From a virus, in IMG/VR virus record IMGVR_UViG_3300032829_000004, positions 33,803 to 97,802 of that record: a stretch of 64,000 nucleotides of DNA. One strand, written 5' to 3'. Below, in pieces: positions 47,269 to 54,839 of the stretch (position 1 is the stretch's first letter; every line of letters starts with the position of its first letter). Both the position numbers and the translations under genes were made by a program. Below the pieces are notes generated by a model, which searched no databases, had not been told where the DNA came from, and worked only from the letters and a program-made list of their open reading frames with translations.

Positions 47269-47452
47269 GGCGATTGTAACGAATCGGTAATATTGCCGTC
47301 CGCTAACACATGATCACCTTTTGCAGTCCCTTTGCCCGGGTGTAGACCCTTCTAAGCGCGCCGGCACGCCCGCCCCCCCGGGCAGGCCGCGCGCAGGGAG
47401 GGAAGCGCGAGGGGACCCCCGCGGCGACGCGGGGCAGGAGGGGAGCAACCGT

Positions 47453-47734
47453 ATGCGCAGCAGCATTGCCAGGCAGGAAACGGGAACCGGGGGAATCACG
47501 GGCGGCCATTCGGCGCGGGCCGCACTGGAGGCGCTCGCCGCGGCGGCACGCGCCGTCCAGTCAGCGGCCGGCACGGGAAGCGACGCACTGCTCGCCGGGG
47601 CGCTCATCCGCCTCGCGGAGGCGACAGTCGCGGCGGAGGAACTGGCCGCCGCCAAGATCGCGGTCGACGTGGTCGCCCAGGCGGCGTACGCGGCCGGCGC
47701 CGCCGGGTACAGGCGGCACCTGCGCTCCGTCTAG
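47453..47734 (+). CDS. Small Ala-rich helical protein
   Basis: 93 residues from an ATG with a strong AGGAGGGGAG site. SARAALEALAAAARAVQSAA and AEATVAAEELAAAKIAVDVV are long helices. Its stop shares CTAG with the convergent methyltransferase stop. The 184-nt leader (47269-47452) holds a possible TTGCAG-N16-TAGACC promoter but no gene. Confidence 0.55.
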   Translation: MRSSIARQETGTGGITGGHSARAALEALAAAARAVQSAAGTGSDALLAGALIRLAEATVAAEELAAAKIAVDVVAQAAYAAGAAGYRRHLRSV

Positions 47735-48594
47735 GGCTTGCGGGCCAGGACCCCGGCAATGTGCCCCGGGGTCCTGCCCGTCAGCCTCCTGGCCGCCCAT
47801 CCCGGCTTCCCCGGGATCGCCCGCACGTCCTTCACCCCGGGCGGCACGATCTCCAGCCCGGCATCCTCAAGCCATCCCGTGACGTCTTCCGCCGTGTGGC
47901 TCCGGATGCGGGCCGGGGTGTACATGTCCAGCAGGCCGTCCGCCCGGGTGGCGTCGGAGCCGACGATGCCGAGCGACAGGGCGAGCACCGACCCGGAGGG
48001 GAGCGCCTTGGCGAGCCGGGCGATCCCCGCCGCCGCCCCTTCCGCCGGCACGAAGTGCAGCAGCAGGCCGGCGATGACGCAGACAGGCTCCCCTCCGGCG
48101 AGCATCGCCGCGACCGGCTCCAGTTCCAGCATGCTGCGGGGGCGGGGCGGGGCGGGGACCAGGGTGATGCCCTTCCCGGACAGCAGTGCCACCGCCCAGG
48201 CGTGCGCCGCCTCGTCAGGGCTGACGTAGATGACCTGCGCGGCCGGGCAGGCGGCCCGGACGGCGTCGTGGACGTCGCGGCCCGGGAGCGCCGTGACGGG
48301 GCCGCAGCGGATGAACCGGGCGACACCCCGTTCCGCCGCCCACGCGGCGGCCCGGCAGTGGAAGTCCTGCGCCGCCCGGATGTGGCCGGGGACGGCGGGG
48401 AACCTCGCGGCGATCGCCCGGCCAAGCTCCCGGTCGGCGCGGCGATGCCAGGCACCGCCGAGCATCCAGTCGTACACGCCGTGGGCGGTCGCCTCGCCGT
48501 CGTTCACCGGGGCGTCCGCGGCGGCCGCGGGCTTCCGTGACTCCGGATCACGGGGCGGTGACGGGGCGGGATCATCACGGCAACGCCGGCGCAC
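47731..48594 (-). CDS. DUF574 SAM-dependent methyltransferase
   Basis: 287 residues from a GTG; a GTG at 48507 is possible. GVYDWMLGGAWHRRADRELG is the family opening. GVARFIRCGPVTALPG, AQVIYVSPDEAAHAWAVALL and VCVIAGLLLHFVPAEGA are the SAM-binding and core motifs. DUF574 is widespread in actinomycetes, with unknown substrate. Two normally conserved residues of the glycine motif (GxGxP) appear as RCGPV, so binding may be altered. Confidence 0.75.
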   Translation of the reverse strand: MRRRCRDDPAPSPPRDPESRKPAAAADAPVNDGEATAHGVYDWMLGGAWHRRADRELGRAIAARFPAVPGHIRAAQDFHCRAAAWAAERGVARFIRCGPVTALPGRDVHDAVRAACPAAQVIYVSPDEAAHAWAVALLSGKGITLVPAPPRPRSMLELEPVAAMLAGGEPVCVIAGLLLHFVPAEGAAAGIARLAKALPSGSVLALSLGIVGSDATRADGLLDMYTPARIRSHTAEDVTGWLEDAGLEIVPPGVKDVRAIPGKPGWAARRLTGRTPGHIAGVLARKP

Positions 48595-48623
48595 CGCCCC
48601 CCGCCCCCCCGCGTCGAACAGGC

Positions 48624-48959
48624 ATGACGAACCCCATCATTCCCGCCGCCCTCGCCGCGGCCTCCATCGCAGTCCTCGCCGCGTGCGGCAGCAGCGCCCC
48701 CGCCCCGTCCGCCTCGTCCCCCGCGGTCCCCGCAGCCGAGCAGGCCGCCGTCACCACGATGACCGCCCACTGCACCGAGAACGCCCCTCAGCTCGAGGAG
48801 ATGCTGGACGCCACGCACGGGCTGGAGGTGAAAGCGGGCATCACGGACGAGACAGTGCCCCAGCTGGCCGCCCACCTCGCCACAGTCGTGTCCGCCTACA
48901 AGGCGCCCGTCTCGTGCGTCCAGGCGTTCGCCGCCTACGTCACGATGCGGGAAGGCTAG
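48624..48959 (+). CDS. Predicted lipoprotein
   Basis: 111 residues from an ATG. IIPAALAAASIAVLAACGSS carries a lipobox with the acylated Cys near residue 21, then a Ser/Pro linker and a helical domain with two cysteines (AHCTENA, PVSCVQAF) that may bond. Anchored outside the membrane; role unknown. Confidence 0.65.
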   Translation: MTNPIIPAALAAASIAVLAACGSSAPAPSASSPAVPAAEQAAVTTMTAHCTENAPQLEEMLDATHGLEVKAGITDETVPQLAAHLATVVSAYKAPVSCVQAFAAYVTMREG

Positions 48960-48969
48960 CCGCCGGCCC

Positions 48970-48997
48970 GCGGCCCCCGTTCCCCGGCGGGGGCCGC
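48970..48997 (+). terminator. Probable terminator
   Basis: GCGGCCCCCG / CGGGGGCCGC, a 10-bp stem with an 8-nt loop 10 bases after the lipoprotein stop. No U-tract, which is common in high-GC actinobacteria. Confidence 0.55.
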
Positions 48998-49177
48998 CAT
49001 CCCTATCCCTGCCCGCCGCGCTCACGTGCCCCTCCTGCAATCGCACACCCAGTGCCCACTTTGCACCATCCGGCCCCGCCACGCCATGACTCACGGGTAA
49101 CTTGAAGGGACGAGCGGCCACCAGGACGCAGGAGTCCGGACGTCCCGGTACGTTCCGCCGCCTCCTACGTTGCCCGG

Positions 49178-49432
49178 ATGGACTTTTCCGGGGTGAGACG
49201 GCACGGTGCCGACAGGTGGCTGTACCAGCAGATCGCGGACGTGATCGCCGCCGCGATCGACTCCGGCGAGCTGGCCCCCCGCCAGCAGGTGCCTACCGAG
49301 AAAGACCTGATGGACGCCACCGGGGCATCCCGCCAGGCGGTCCGGCACGCGATCGGGGACCTGCGCCGCCGCGGGTACTTGTACACGGTCCCGCAATTGG
49401 GAAGTTTCGTCACCGAACGCAAACCCGAATAA
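49178..49432 (+). CDS. Short GntR-family regulator
   Basis: 84 residues. WLYQQIADVIAAAIDSGELA, PRQQVPTEKDLMDATGASRQ and AVRHAIGDLRRRGYLYTVPQ are a complete GntR winged helix with no effector domain. Such stand-alone GntR proteins often control transfer or maintenance genes on actinomycete elements. The 218-nt stretch before it holds only the preceding terminator. Confidence 0.75.
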   Translation: MDFSGVRRHGADRWLYQQIADVIAAAIDSGELAPRQQVPTEKDLMDATGASRQAVRHAIGDLRRRGYLYTVPQLGSFVTERKPE

Positions 49433-49464
49433 TAGGCGTTTTCCTGGGATAAAATTAAGAAAGC

Positions 49465-49500
49465 GGCTACGGGGGCCATCTCACTGGCCTTCCCGTAGCC
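49465..49500 (+). promoter_or_regulatory. Stable mRNA hairpin upstream of GIY-YIG-GntR
   Basis: GGCTACGGG/CCCGTAGCC (9 bp) stacked on GGCCA/TGGCC (5 bp) with a 2-nt bulge and a 6-nt loop, preceded by an A-rich run. It lies between two regulators and 36 bases before the next start, suiting attenuation. Confidence 0.55.
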
Positions 49501-49535
49501 TGACCCTCCCCCTGGTTTCCGCAGGAACGAGAGCT

Positions 49536-50123
49536 ATGACCAACCCTACGGGCGCACCCGTGCGCACCGCCCTCTACCGGTTCTACGCGGCAAACGAAAC
49601 CCTGCTGTACGTTGGCATCACCAAGCGGCTCGGGACCCGGTGGGGAGAGCATGCTAAGGCGCAGCCTTGGTGGCCACTGGTCGATCGTCAGACCGTGCAG
49701 TGGCTTCCCGCCCGCGAGGCGGCACAGTCTGCCGAGGAGAGAGCCATTGCGACCGAGAACCCCGTGTTCAACATCGCCGACTCTCCCTGCAAGGGCTGGA
49801 CTTTCGACGAAGGAACAGGCTTCTACGTCAGCCTGAAGCGCCAGCGGCGTCCCCGTCCTCAGCATCGTGATGAGCTTCCTCCCATGTTCCACGGCGACGG
49901 CTGGCACTGGCCGCATGAGCGCGTCGCCCGCGCGCTCGAGAACGCGATCCTGTCCGGCGAGTACCCGCCCGGCTCCCGACTTCCCTCGCAGGACCGGATC
50001 GCCGCCGAGGCGGGAGTGTCGAAACACACCGTCTCCGCCGCGATCGCGCTGCTCCGTGACCGGGGAATCGTCTTCACGCGCCCTCGCCTGGGAACCTTCA
50101 TCAGCGCGCACCGGGCCGGGTAG
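49536..50123 (+). CDS. GIY-YIG domain fused to GntR-type winged helix
   Basis: 195 residues. Residues 8-80 are a GIY-YIG unit (TALYRFYAANETLLYVGITK, then GTRWGEHAKAQPWW, ENPVFNIA). A linker follows with YVSLKRQRRPRPQHRDE. Residues 120-190 are a GntR wHTH (HERVARALENAILSGEYPPG, LPSQDRIAAEAGVSKHTVSA, ALLRDRGIVFTRPRLGTFI). The GIY-YIG half resembles that of the gene at 13334-13750. It could be a DNA-targeted nuclease or a regulator. Confidence 0.8.
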   Translation: MTNPTGAPVRTALYRFYAANETLLYVGITKRLGTRWGEHAKAQPWWPLVDRQTVQWLPAREAAQSAEERAIATENPVFNIADSPCKGWTFDEGTGFYVSLKRQRRPRPQHRDELPPMFHGDGWHWPHERVARALENAILSGEYPPGSRLPSQDRIAAEAGVSKHTVSAAIALLRDRGIVFTRPRLGTFISAHRAG

Positions 50124-50688
50124 GCGCCTCCTGGCCGCTGATGCCCGCGTCCTGGCTGCGCGGAGGCGCGTGCGTCCGGGGCTGGCCGGTGCCAGGGGCG
50201 CGGGCGGCGTCGCGGTGGGCGTCGTAGAGGGCGATCAGTGTTCCGCCTGCACCGAGCATGGTGTCCGCGTAGGCCCAGAAGTCGCGGGATTGCCGGAGGC
50301 GGCCGGTTTCGGCCTGGCGGATGGTGCTGATGCTGACGCACAGGAGTCCGGCCAGCTGGGGCTGCGTGAGGCCGGCGGCGCGGCGGCGGCCGGCGAGCGC
50401 GCGGGACAGGGCGCGGGCCGTGGCGGCGGCGGGCGCGTCGGGGTCGGGGACGCGGGGGCGTGAGCTTGGGCTGAGCCCGGGGTCGAGTTCGCCGGTTTTG
50501 GCAAGGACTCGGAGGGCACGCCGGCAGGTGAGGACCGAGTAGCCGGTGCGGCGGGCGAGTTCGGCTCCGCTAGGGGCGAGGCTGCCCGGCTTGAGAGTGC
50601 CGTCGGCGATCAGGTCGCGGACGAGGGCAGCAGCCTGGAGGTATTTGAACTGGGCCATTGCCGGGCCGGGCTCCGCGTTCACCGTCAC
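50101..50688 (-). CDS. GntR-XRE double-HTH regulator
   Basis: 195 residues from the GTG overlapping the upstream stop; an ATG at 50658 is possible. N-terminal GntR wHTH (QAAALVRDLIADGTLKPGSL, APSGAELARRTGYSVLTCRR). Then an XRE domain (LAGRRRAAGLTQPQLAGLLC, VSISTIRQAETGRLRQSRDF) and LGAGGTLIALYDAHRD, a usual actinomycete XRE follow-on. Its last 23 bases overlap the convergent GIY-YIG-GntR gene. Confidence 0.75.
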   Translation of the reverse strand: MTVNAEPGPAMAQFKYLQAAALVRDLIADGTLKPGSLAPSGAELARRTGYSVLTCRRALRVLAKTGELDPGLSPSSRPRVPDPDAPAAATARALSRALAGRRRAAGLTQPQLAGLLCVSISTIRQAETGRLRQSRDFWAYADTMLGAGGTLIALYDAHRDAARAPGTGQPRTHAPPRSQDAGISGQEAPTRPGAR

Positions 50689-50933
50689 GGGGCGGTCCCC
50701 GTGACGGCCAGGTACTTGTCCATCTTCTCGCGGGCCTCGGCGAGCTGCTTCCGCATGCCCGCCTCGGTGGCGTCGTCGATGGTCATGGAAATGCGCGTGC
50801 CGTCCCAGCAGGACGCCTTCCCGGTCCTCGTAGCCCACAGGTGCCCGTGACTGGACTGCCACACATGCCAGCCGGGGAACTCCGCCTCCAGGGCCTCGCA
50901 CGCGGTGTCCTGCCGTGCGCCCGCGGCCGTCAC
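50685..50933 (-). CDS. Hypothetical protein
   Basis: 82 residues from a GTG. EALEAEFPGWHVWQSSHGHL, WATRTGKASCWDGTRISMTI and a helical end. The text is common downstream of actinomycete regulators and probably forms a small alpha-beta fold. Confidence 0.6.
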   Translation of the reverse strand: MTAAGARQDTACEALEAEFPGWHVWQSSHGHLWATRTGKASCWDGTRISMTIDDATEAGMRKQLAEAREKMDKYLAVTGTAP

Positions 50934-51370
50934 CCGGCCACGCCCTCACCGGTCACGAGCTTCCCATCGTCCGTCCCGGCCCGCGTCCCGGAGAACCTGA
51001 CCGCGGTGAGCAGATGGGGCCGGAGCTCGTCCGCCGTCGATGCCTCGTAATGCCCGGCGGTCATCCCTAGCGGCAGGTTGGCCCAGTCGGCCCGGAAGAA
51101 CCGGAACCTGACCGAGATGGTGAACAGGCCGCCGAACTCGGCTTCGAGCGCATCCGCCTGCGCCCGCAGGACGGGGTCCTCGTCGGTCGGGGCGGCGGTA
51201 TGCGTGCCGTCTTCCCCGTGGCCCGGTCCTGTCTCCTCCCCGGTAGCCTCGTGCACCGCGCGGCGCAGAGACGGCCACACCCCGGCACCCCCGGACAGCC
51301 TCACCGGCTCTTTGCACTTCCTGCACCAGTAACTCACGGCATCCACGGTCCCACGATCATCACTCCGCAC
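50930..51370 (-). CDS. Hypothetical protein with zinc-finger start
   Basis: 146 residues from a GTG with GAGGA nine bases upstream. SYWCRKCKEPVRLSGG is a CxxC start. A linker and FGGLFTISVRFRFFRADWAN follow. Related C-terminal text is seen in short actinomycete proteins of unknown role. Confidence 0.5.
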   Translation of the reverse strand: MRSDDRGTVDAVSYWCRKCKEPVRLSGGAGVWPSLRRAVHEATGEETGPGHGEDGTHTAAPTDEDPVLRAQADALEAEFGGLFTISVRFRFFRADWANLPLGMTAGHYEASTADELRPHLLTAVRFSGTRAGTDDGKLVTGEGVAG

Positions 51371-51468
51371 TCTGGGTGATCCTCAGTGCGGGAAACGCTA
51401 CGCCGTGACCTGTGCCGATGTCTGTGTCCGTTTGGCCGGCTACCGGCGGGTAACGGACAACCGGCAGG

Positions 51469-52680
51469 TCACAGGGGCAGGCGCACCGCGTCCGCCAGCA
51501 CCCGCACGCGCTCCGGCGGCTTCCGCTTCCACCGCTTCCGCAGCACCGCCACCGTGTCCCGCGCCCCCCGCTGCCGGGCCAGCCATTCAGGCTGGGCGAT
51601 CCTCACCCTGTCAAGCTCCGCGATCGCCGCGTCCGACTCCGCGTCATCCCGCCCCGCCTCCCACTCGGCCGCGTGCGCGGCGGCGACGTCCAGCCGCGAC
51701 CGGTGCCAGTTCCTCGGCACGGGGAAACCGGACCCGTCCATCGCTCCCGCGATCGCGAGCGTCTGCCGGAACTTCCGCTGAACCCCGGCGATCTCCGCCG
51801 CCGCCATCTCCACCGTCCGCACCCCGAACGGGTCCCACGGGTCAGACGGCCGGACATAGTCGTCCCCTACTGCAGTGGCGGCAGTCCGCGCCCAGCGCAG
51901 CGCGTCCTGCGCCTCGCCGGGCCTGTTGTCGCGTGCCGCGCACGTCGCCACGAGCACCTGGAGCCTGCCCCACGCCGCGATCTCGTCCCGGCCCATCCGC
52001 CACATCGGCCGGTCCAGCCGGTCCGACATGTCCGACGCGAGCGCCGCGCACCCGGCGAGGTCGCCCGAGCGGAGCCGCGCCCATCCCGTCCAGTGCGCCA
52101 CCGCGAACTCCCCGCCGGGGTCGCCCGCCGCATCGTCGCCGGCCAGGCGCAGCACGTCGAGCGCCGCCTCCGGCTGCCACACCTGGCCGAGCATGTACGC
52201 GGCGGCGAGCCTCGCCCGCGACCGCAGCAGCCGCGCCTCCCTGCCGCCCCCGGCGGCGAGCGCGTCCGCGTCCGCGAGGAGCCCCGGCAGCATCTCCCGC
52301 AGGTCCCCGAACCGGGCGGCGAGAATGTGCCCCGTCGCCTCCCTCATGCCAGAGGAGACAGCCGCCTCGTCCGGCTCCCCGCCGCCTGCGTCGTGCTGCC
52401 CGGCGGCTGCGAGCCGCACCTGCTCCCACGCCTCCGCGTCGCCCGCGTCCGGCGGGTCGGCGTCCGGCTCGCCGAGCAGCTGCGACGTCTGCACGTTAAG
52501 CACCTCGGCCAGCACCCTCACCCCGGGAAGGCGCAGAGACGGGTAGGAGCCTTGCTCGATTTTCTTGACCTGGGACAGCGAGACGCCAGCCTTCGCGGCA
52601 AGCTCCGGCTGCGTCAGGCCCCGGCGTTCCCGCGCGGACGCGACCCTCTGCCCGACGGCAGCCAGCGTGATATCGTCCAT
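51469..52680 (-). CDS. XRE-family regulator with long helical C-terminus
   Basis: 403 residues. VGQRVASARERRGLTQPELA, AKAGVSLSQVKKIEQGSY is the HTH. Residues 90-400 are helical, TPR-like repeats (RAGDDAAGDPGGEFAVAHWT onward; ARDNRPGEAQDALRWARTAA). This architecture is typical of Streptomyces-type regulators that sense a peptide or partner protein. The 98-nt gap 51371-51468 has no gene. Confidence 0.75.
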   Translation of the reverse strand: MDDITLAAVGQRVASARERRGLTQPELAAKAGVSLSQVKKIEQGSYPSLRLPGVRVLAEVLNVQTSQLLGEPDADPPDAGDAEAWEQVRLAAAGQHDAGGGEPDEAAVSSGMREATGHILAARFGDLREMLPGLLADADALAAGGGREARLLRSRARLAAAYMLGQVWQPEAALDVLRLAGDDAAGDPGGEFAVAHWTGWARLRSGDLAGCAALASDMSDRLDRPMWRMGRDEIAAWGRLQVLVATCAARDNRPGEAQDALRWARTAATAVGDDYVRPSDPWDPFGVRTVEMAAAEIAGVQRKFRQTLAIAGAMDGSGFPVPRNWHRSRLDVAAAHAAEWEAGRDDAESDAAIAELDRVRIAQPEWLARQRGARDTVAVLRKRWKRKPPERVRVLADAVRLPL

Positions 52681-52933
52681 GTGACCTCGTTCGCTGATCT
52701 GTGAACCCTAGACAAGTCCACAGTAGCGCGCGAGGTCTAGTCTTGCCTGGCAGTGATGCTGCTGTTACTGCTGGTGCGCGGGTATCTCCGCCCGCCATGC
52801 CCCGTTGCGGAGCTGAACGCCCCCGTCCGACCCGTACGCGGGCAGCCTCCCCTCTGCGATTCACTATGTTTCATATGCCCGGATGCCGTCGATTATGTCC
52901 GGGTATGGCTGTCCTGTTACGGGGAGAGATAAG

Positions 52934-53126
52934 CGCATTCGCATGCGCATTCAGATGCAGATGCGAATGGGCGTGCAAGGTGCCCCCCTTTACCGCCACG
53001 GCTTTCTACCCAGGGAAGTTTTTGAATGAAGGGGCTTTCTCCGGGTTACCCGCCGCACGGCTCCCCATCCGCCTAATGTGGCTACAGGGGGGGACTGCGC
53101 CCGTCCCCCGTGCGAATGCGCATGCG
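52934..53126. repeat. GCATTCGCATGCG inverted repeats
   Basis: The region 52681-53134 has no gene. CATTCGCAT (52936-52944) pairs with ATGCGAATG (52961-52969); GCGCATTC occurs at 52933 and 52945; and TGCGAATGCGCATGCG lies at 53111-53126 just before the ribosome site of the next gene. These could be operators around its promoter (TAATGT near 53077). Confidence 0.5.
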
Positions 53127-53134
53127 GAGGAAAG

Positions 53135-53344
53135 ATGAGCTTCAAGCCGGTAGGGGAAGCGGCCCAGGACAAATGCCTGCACTCCTGGGGCGGTGATCAT
53201 CTCCGGGCGCACCCCCGCATGCCCCACCTGTGCCTCCTGCTAGACAAGGGGCATTTGGGGGTGCACCAGTGCGCCGCCTGCGAGGAGGAGGAGTTGACTG
53301 CTGCTGCGGCCCCCCGTGATCCGGGCACCGGTCCCCTGCTTTGA
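53135..53344 (+). CDS. Small zinc-binding protein (paralogue 1)
   Basis: 69 residues from an ATG with CGGAGGAAAG. FKPVGEAAQDKCLHSWGGDH and a C-terminal GHLGVHQCAACEEEE share the pattern of the convergent gene at 53355-53624. The H-x4-C-type motif suggests one zinc. Confidence 0.6.
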   Translation: MSFKPVGEAAQDKCLHSWGGDHLRAHPRMPHLCLLLDKGHLGVHQCAACEEEELTAAAAPRDPGTGPLL

Positions 53345-53354
53345 AGCGCGCCGT

Positions 53355-53624
53355 TTAATCTTCTTTCCCGCAGGCGGTGCACTTGTGCTTCCCTGGATGC
53401 CCCTTGTCCAGCAGGCACACGTGGAACATGCCGGGATGCTGCGCGATATGATCATTGCCCCACGCATTCAGGCACTTGTTCTGCGCAGCCTTCCCTACCG
53501 GCTTGAGGTTCTGCTTCCCCCCGGGGCTGCCGCCGCGCTTGTCGCCGCCGCCCGACCCCGCTTTCGGGCATCCGTTGAGGTGCTGCCCTTTCTTCGCTCC
53601 GCAACTAGAGCATTCCCCTGCCAT
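53355..53624 (-). CDS. Small zinc-binding protein (paralogue 2)
   Basis: 89 residues. An N-terminal finger ECSSCGAKKGQHLNGCPKAG, a Gly/Lys linker, then LKPVGKAAQNKCLNAWGNDH and GHPGKHKCTACGKED. The last 50 residues match the + strand gene opposite, ten bases away. Unknown role. Confidence 0.65.
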   Translation of the reverse strand: MAGECSSCGAKKGQHLNGCPKAGSGGGDKRGGSPGGKQNLKPVGKAAQNKCLNAWGNDHIAQHPGMFHVCLLDKGHPGKHKCTACGKED

Positions 53625-53753
53625 GCGAACAGCGTAAGGCGGTGAATCTCCGCAAGAGGGGCGATCTCCGGGAATTCAGCCCGGTCCGGGCTGCAATCCA
53701 GCACCCGAAATCGTTTTTGGCACCGGAAAGAAAATGGGGGTGCGTGCCGCTTG

Positions 53754-53767
53754 TGCCAGCGCTGGCA
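53754..53767. promoter_or_regulatory. 14-bp perfect palindrome
   Basis: TGCCAGCGCTGGCA in the gene-free stretch 53625-53864. A dimer-binding operator is possible; no gene start is close enough to decide. Confidence 0.35.
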
Positions 53768-53864
53768 GGGCCGTGCCGGACGGGCCGCCGCCGTCCCGCC
53801 TGCCCGATAGGCTTAGACCGCGCGCTCGCGCCTCCCTCTTCTTCCCGCTAGGAGCCTCCCTCTT

Positions 53865-54056
53865 TTGGATGCCCCGGTGGCGGCTGCACTGTCGCCTTCC
53901 CTTGCCCGTCTCGCCATCGCGGTGACGGGCGTGACGGGACCGGCGGGGGTGCGGGACAGGCTGATCCTGGCGGAGGCGGGGGAACTCCCGGAGGGGGATG
54001 CGTATGCGCTCGGCGTTGACCTTGACGTGCTCGCGGGCCTGCTTGCGGGACGGTAG
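53865..54056 (+). CDS. Small hypothetical protein
   Basis: 63 residues from a TTG with AGGAG ten bases upstream. ALSPSLARLAIAVTGVTGPA and an acidic end. Precedes the ParB-like gene. Confidence 0.45.
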   Translation: MDAPVAAALSPSLARLAIAVTGVTGPAGVRDRLILAEAGELPEGDAYALGVDLDVLAGLLAGR

Positions 54057-54076
54057 GCACGTTTGCGTAGCCCCCC

Positions 54077-54111
54077 TTTACAGGGCGTCCCCTTCACTGT
54101 AAAGTGGGGGT
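54077..54111 (+). promoter_or_regulatory. Leaderless promoter of the ParB-like gene
   Basis: TTTACA (54077-54082), 17 bp, TAAAGT (54100-54105), then six bases to ATG at 54112. CTTTACAG and CTGTAAAG form an inverted repeat across the -35 and -10, a natural operator. Confidence 0.65.
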
Positions 54112-54501
54112 ATGCAAACGACGGACGGCATCCTCAACCCGCTCGGCCTCACAGTCTGGACCGAGCGCCCCTGGGACCTCACCCCCTACAACGAGGCACA
54201 CCGCCCGGACGACCTCGCGGCCATCACCGCGAGCATGGAGGCGGACGGCTGGCAGGGCCTTCCCCTCGTCATCGACGACCGCGGCCTCGAGTCCGGCGGG
54301 CAGCTCCTGACCGGCAGCCACCGCCAGCTGGCCGCAGGCGAACTCGGCATCGACATCCCCCTCGTGTCCGTCACCGAGATCGCAGACCGGGCCGGGATCG
54401 ACATCAGCGCCTACGACAACGGCGAAGGCCAGACCGACTGGGAGCAGTTCTTCGCGGCGCTCCCCGCCGAGATCCGCGAGCAGACCGGGTTCGACCTGTG
54501 A
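54112..54501 (+). CDS. ParB/Srx-fold protein
   Basis: 129 residues. DDLAAITASMEADGWQGLPL, VIDDRGLESGGQLLTGSHRQ (the GxHR-type catalytic/CTP loop) and LAAGELGIDIPLVSVTEIAD match the ParB N-terminal (Srx-like) fold without an HTH or dimerisation tail. Short ParB-like proteins on phages serve as partitioning, nuclease or regulatory factors. It is followed by two small genes in the same direction. Confidence 0.75.
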   Translation: MQTTDGILNPLGLTVWTERPWDLTPYNEAHRPDDLAAITASMEADGWQGLPLVIDDRGLESGGQLLTGSHRQLAAGELGIDIPLVSVTEIADRAGIDISAYDNGEGQTDWEQFFAALPAEIREQTGFDL

Positions 54502-54833
54502 GCCGCCTTGCCGCGGGAACGGGCGGATACGAGGCCGAGCCGTCCGAAGCCCGCGCGCTCGCCGCCGCCGAGCTGGAGCCGGTCTTCGAAGGCTGGCCCG
54601 GCGACCTCGACGCCCAGCTGAGGGCGATCACGTCCAGGCTGGTCACCATGCAGGCCGTCGTCGACATAATCGCGGCCGAGCGGGCGCGGATCGTCGCCGC
54701 GATGCACGCGAATGGCAAGGGCAGGTCCTACCAGCAGATCGCGGACGCGCACGGCATGTCCCGCGGGCGCGCGCAGCAGCTCGCCGAGGCCGGGCGGAAA
54801 GCAGGCGGCTTCCGCGCCTCCGAAGCCGGCTGA
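54498..54833 (+). CDS. Helix-turn-helix protein
   Basis: 111 residues from a GTG overlapping the ParB-like stop. VDIIAAERARIVAAMHANGK, GRSYQQIADAHGMSRGRAQQ and LAEAGRKAGG are a clear HTH, of the sigma-region-4-like sort used by small phage regulators. Could bind the operators upstream of the ParB-like gene. Confidence 0.6.
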   Translation: MSRLAAGTGGYEAEPSEARALAAAELEPVFEGWPGDLDAQLRAITSRLVTMQAVVDIIAAERARIVAAMHANGKGRSYQQIADAHGMSRGRAQQLAEAGRKAGGFRASEAG

Positions 54834-54839
54834 CCGGGC

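Noticed and set aside
47303-47509. Leftward frame upstream of the 93-residue gene
   Set aside because: Composition and lack of start signals indicate a shadow of the leader region.
53642-53851. 69-codon rightward frame
   Set aside because: No ribosome site, Arg/Pro-rich, and spans the palindrome at 53754; treated as gene-free.
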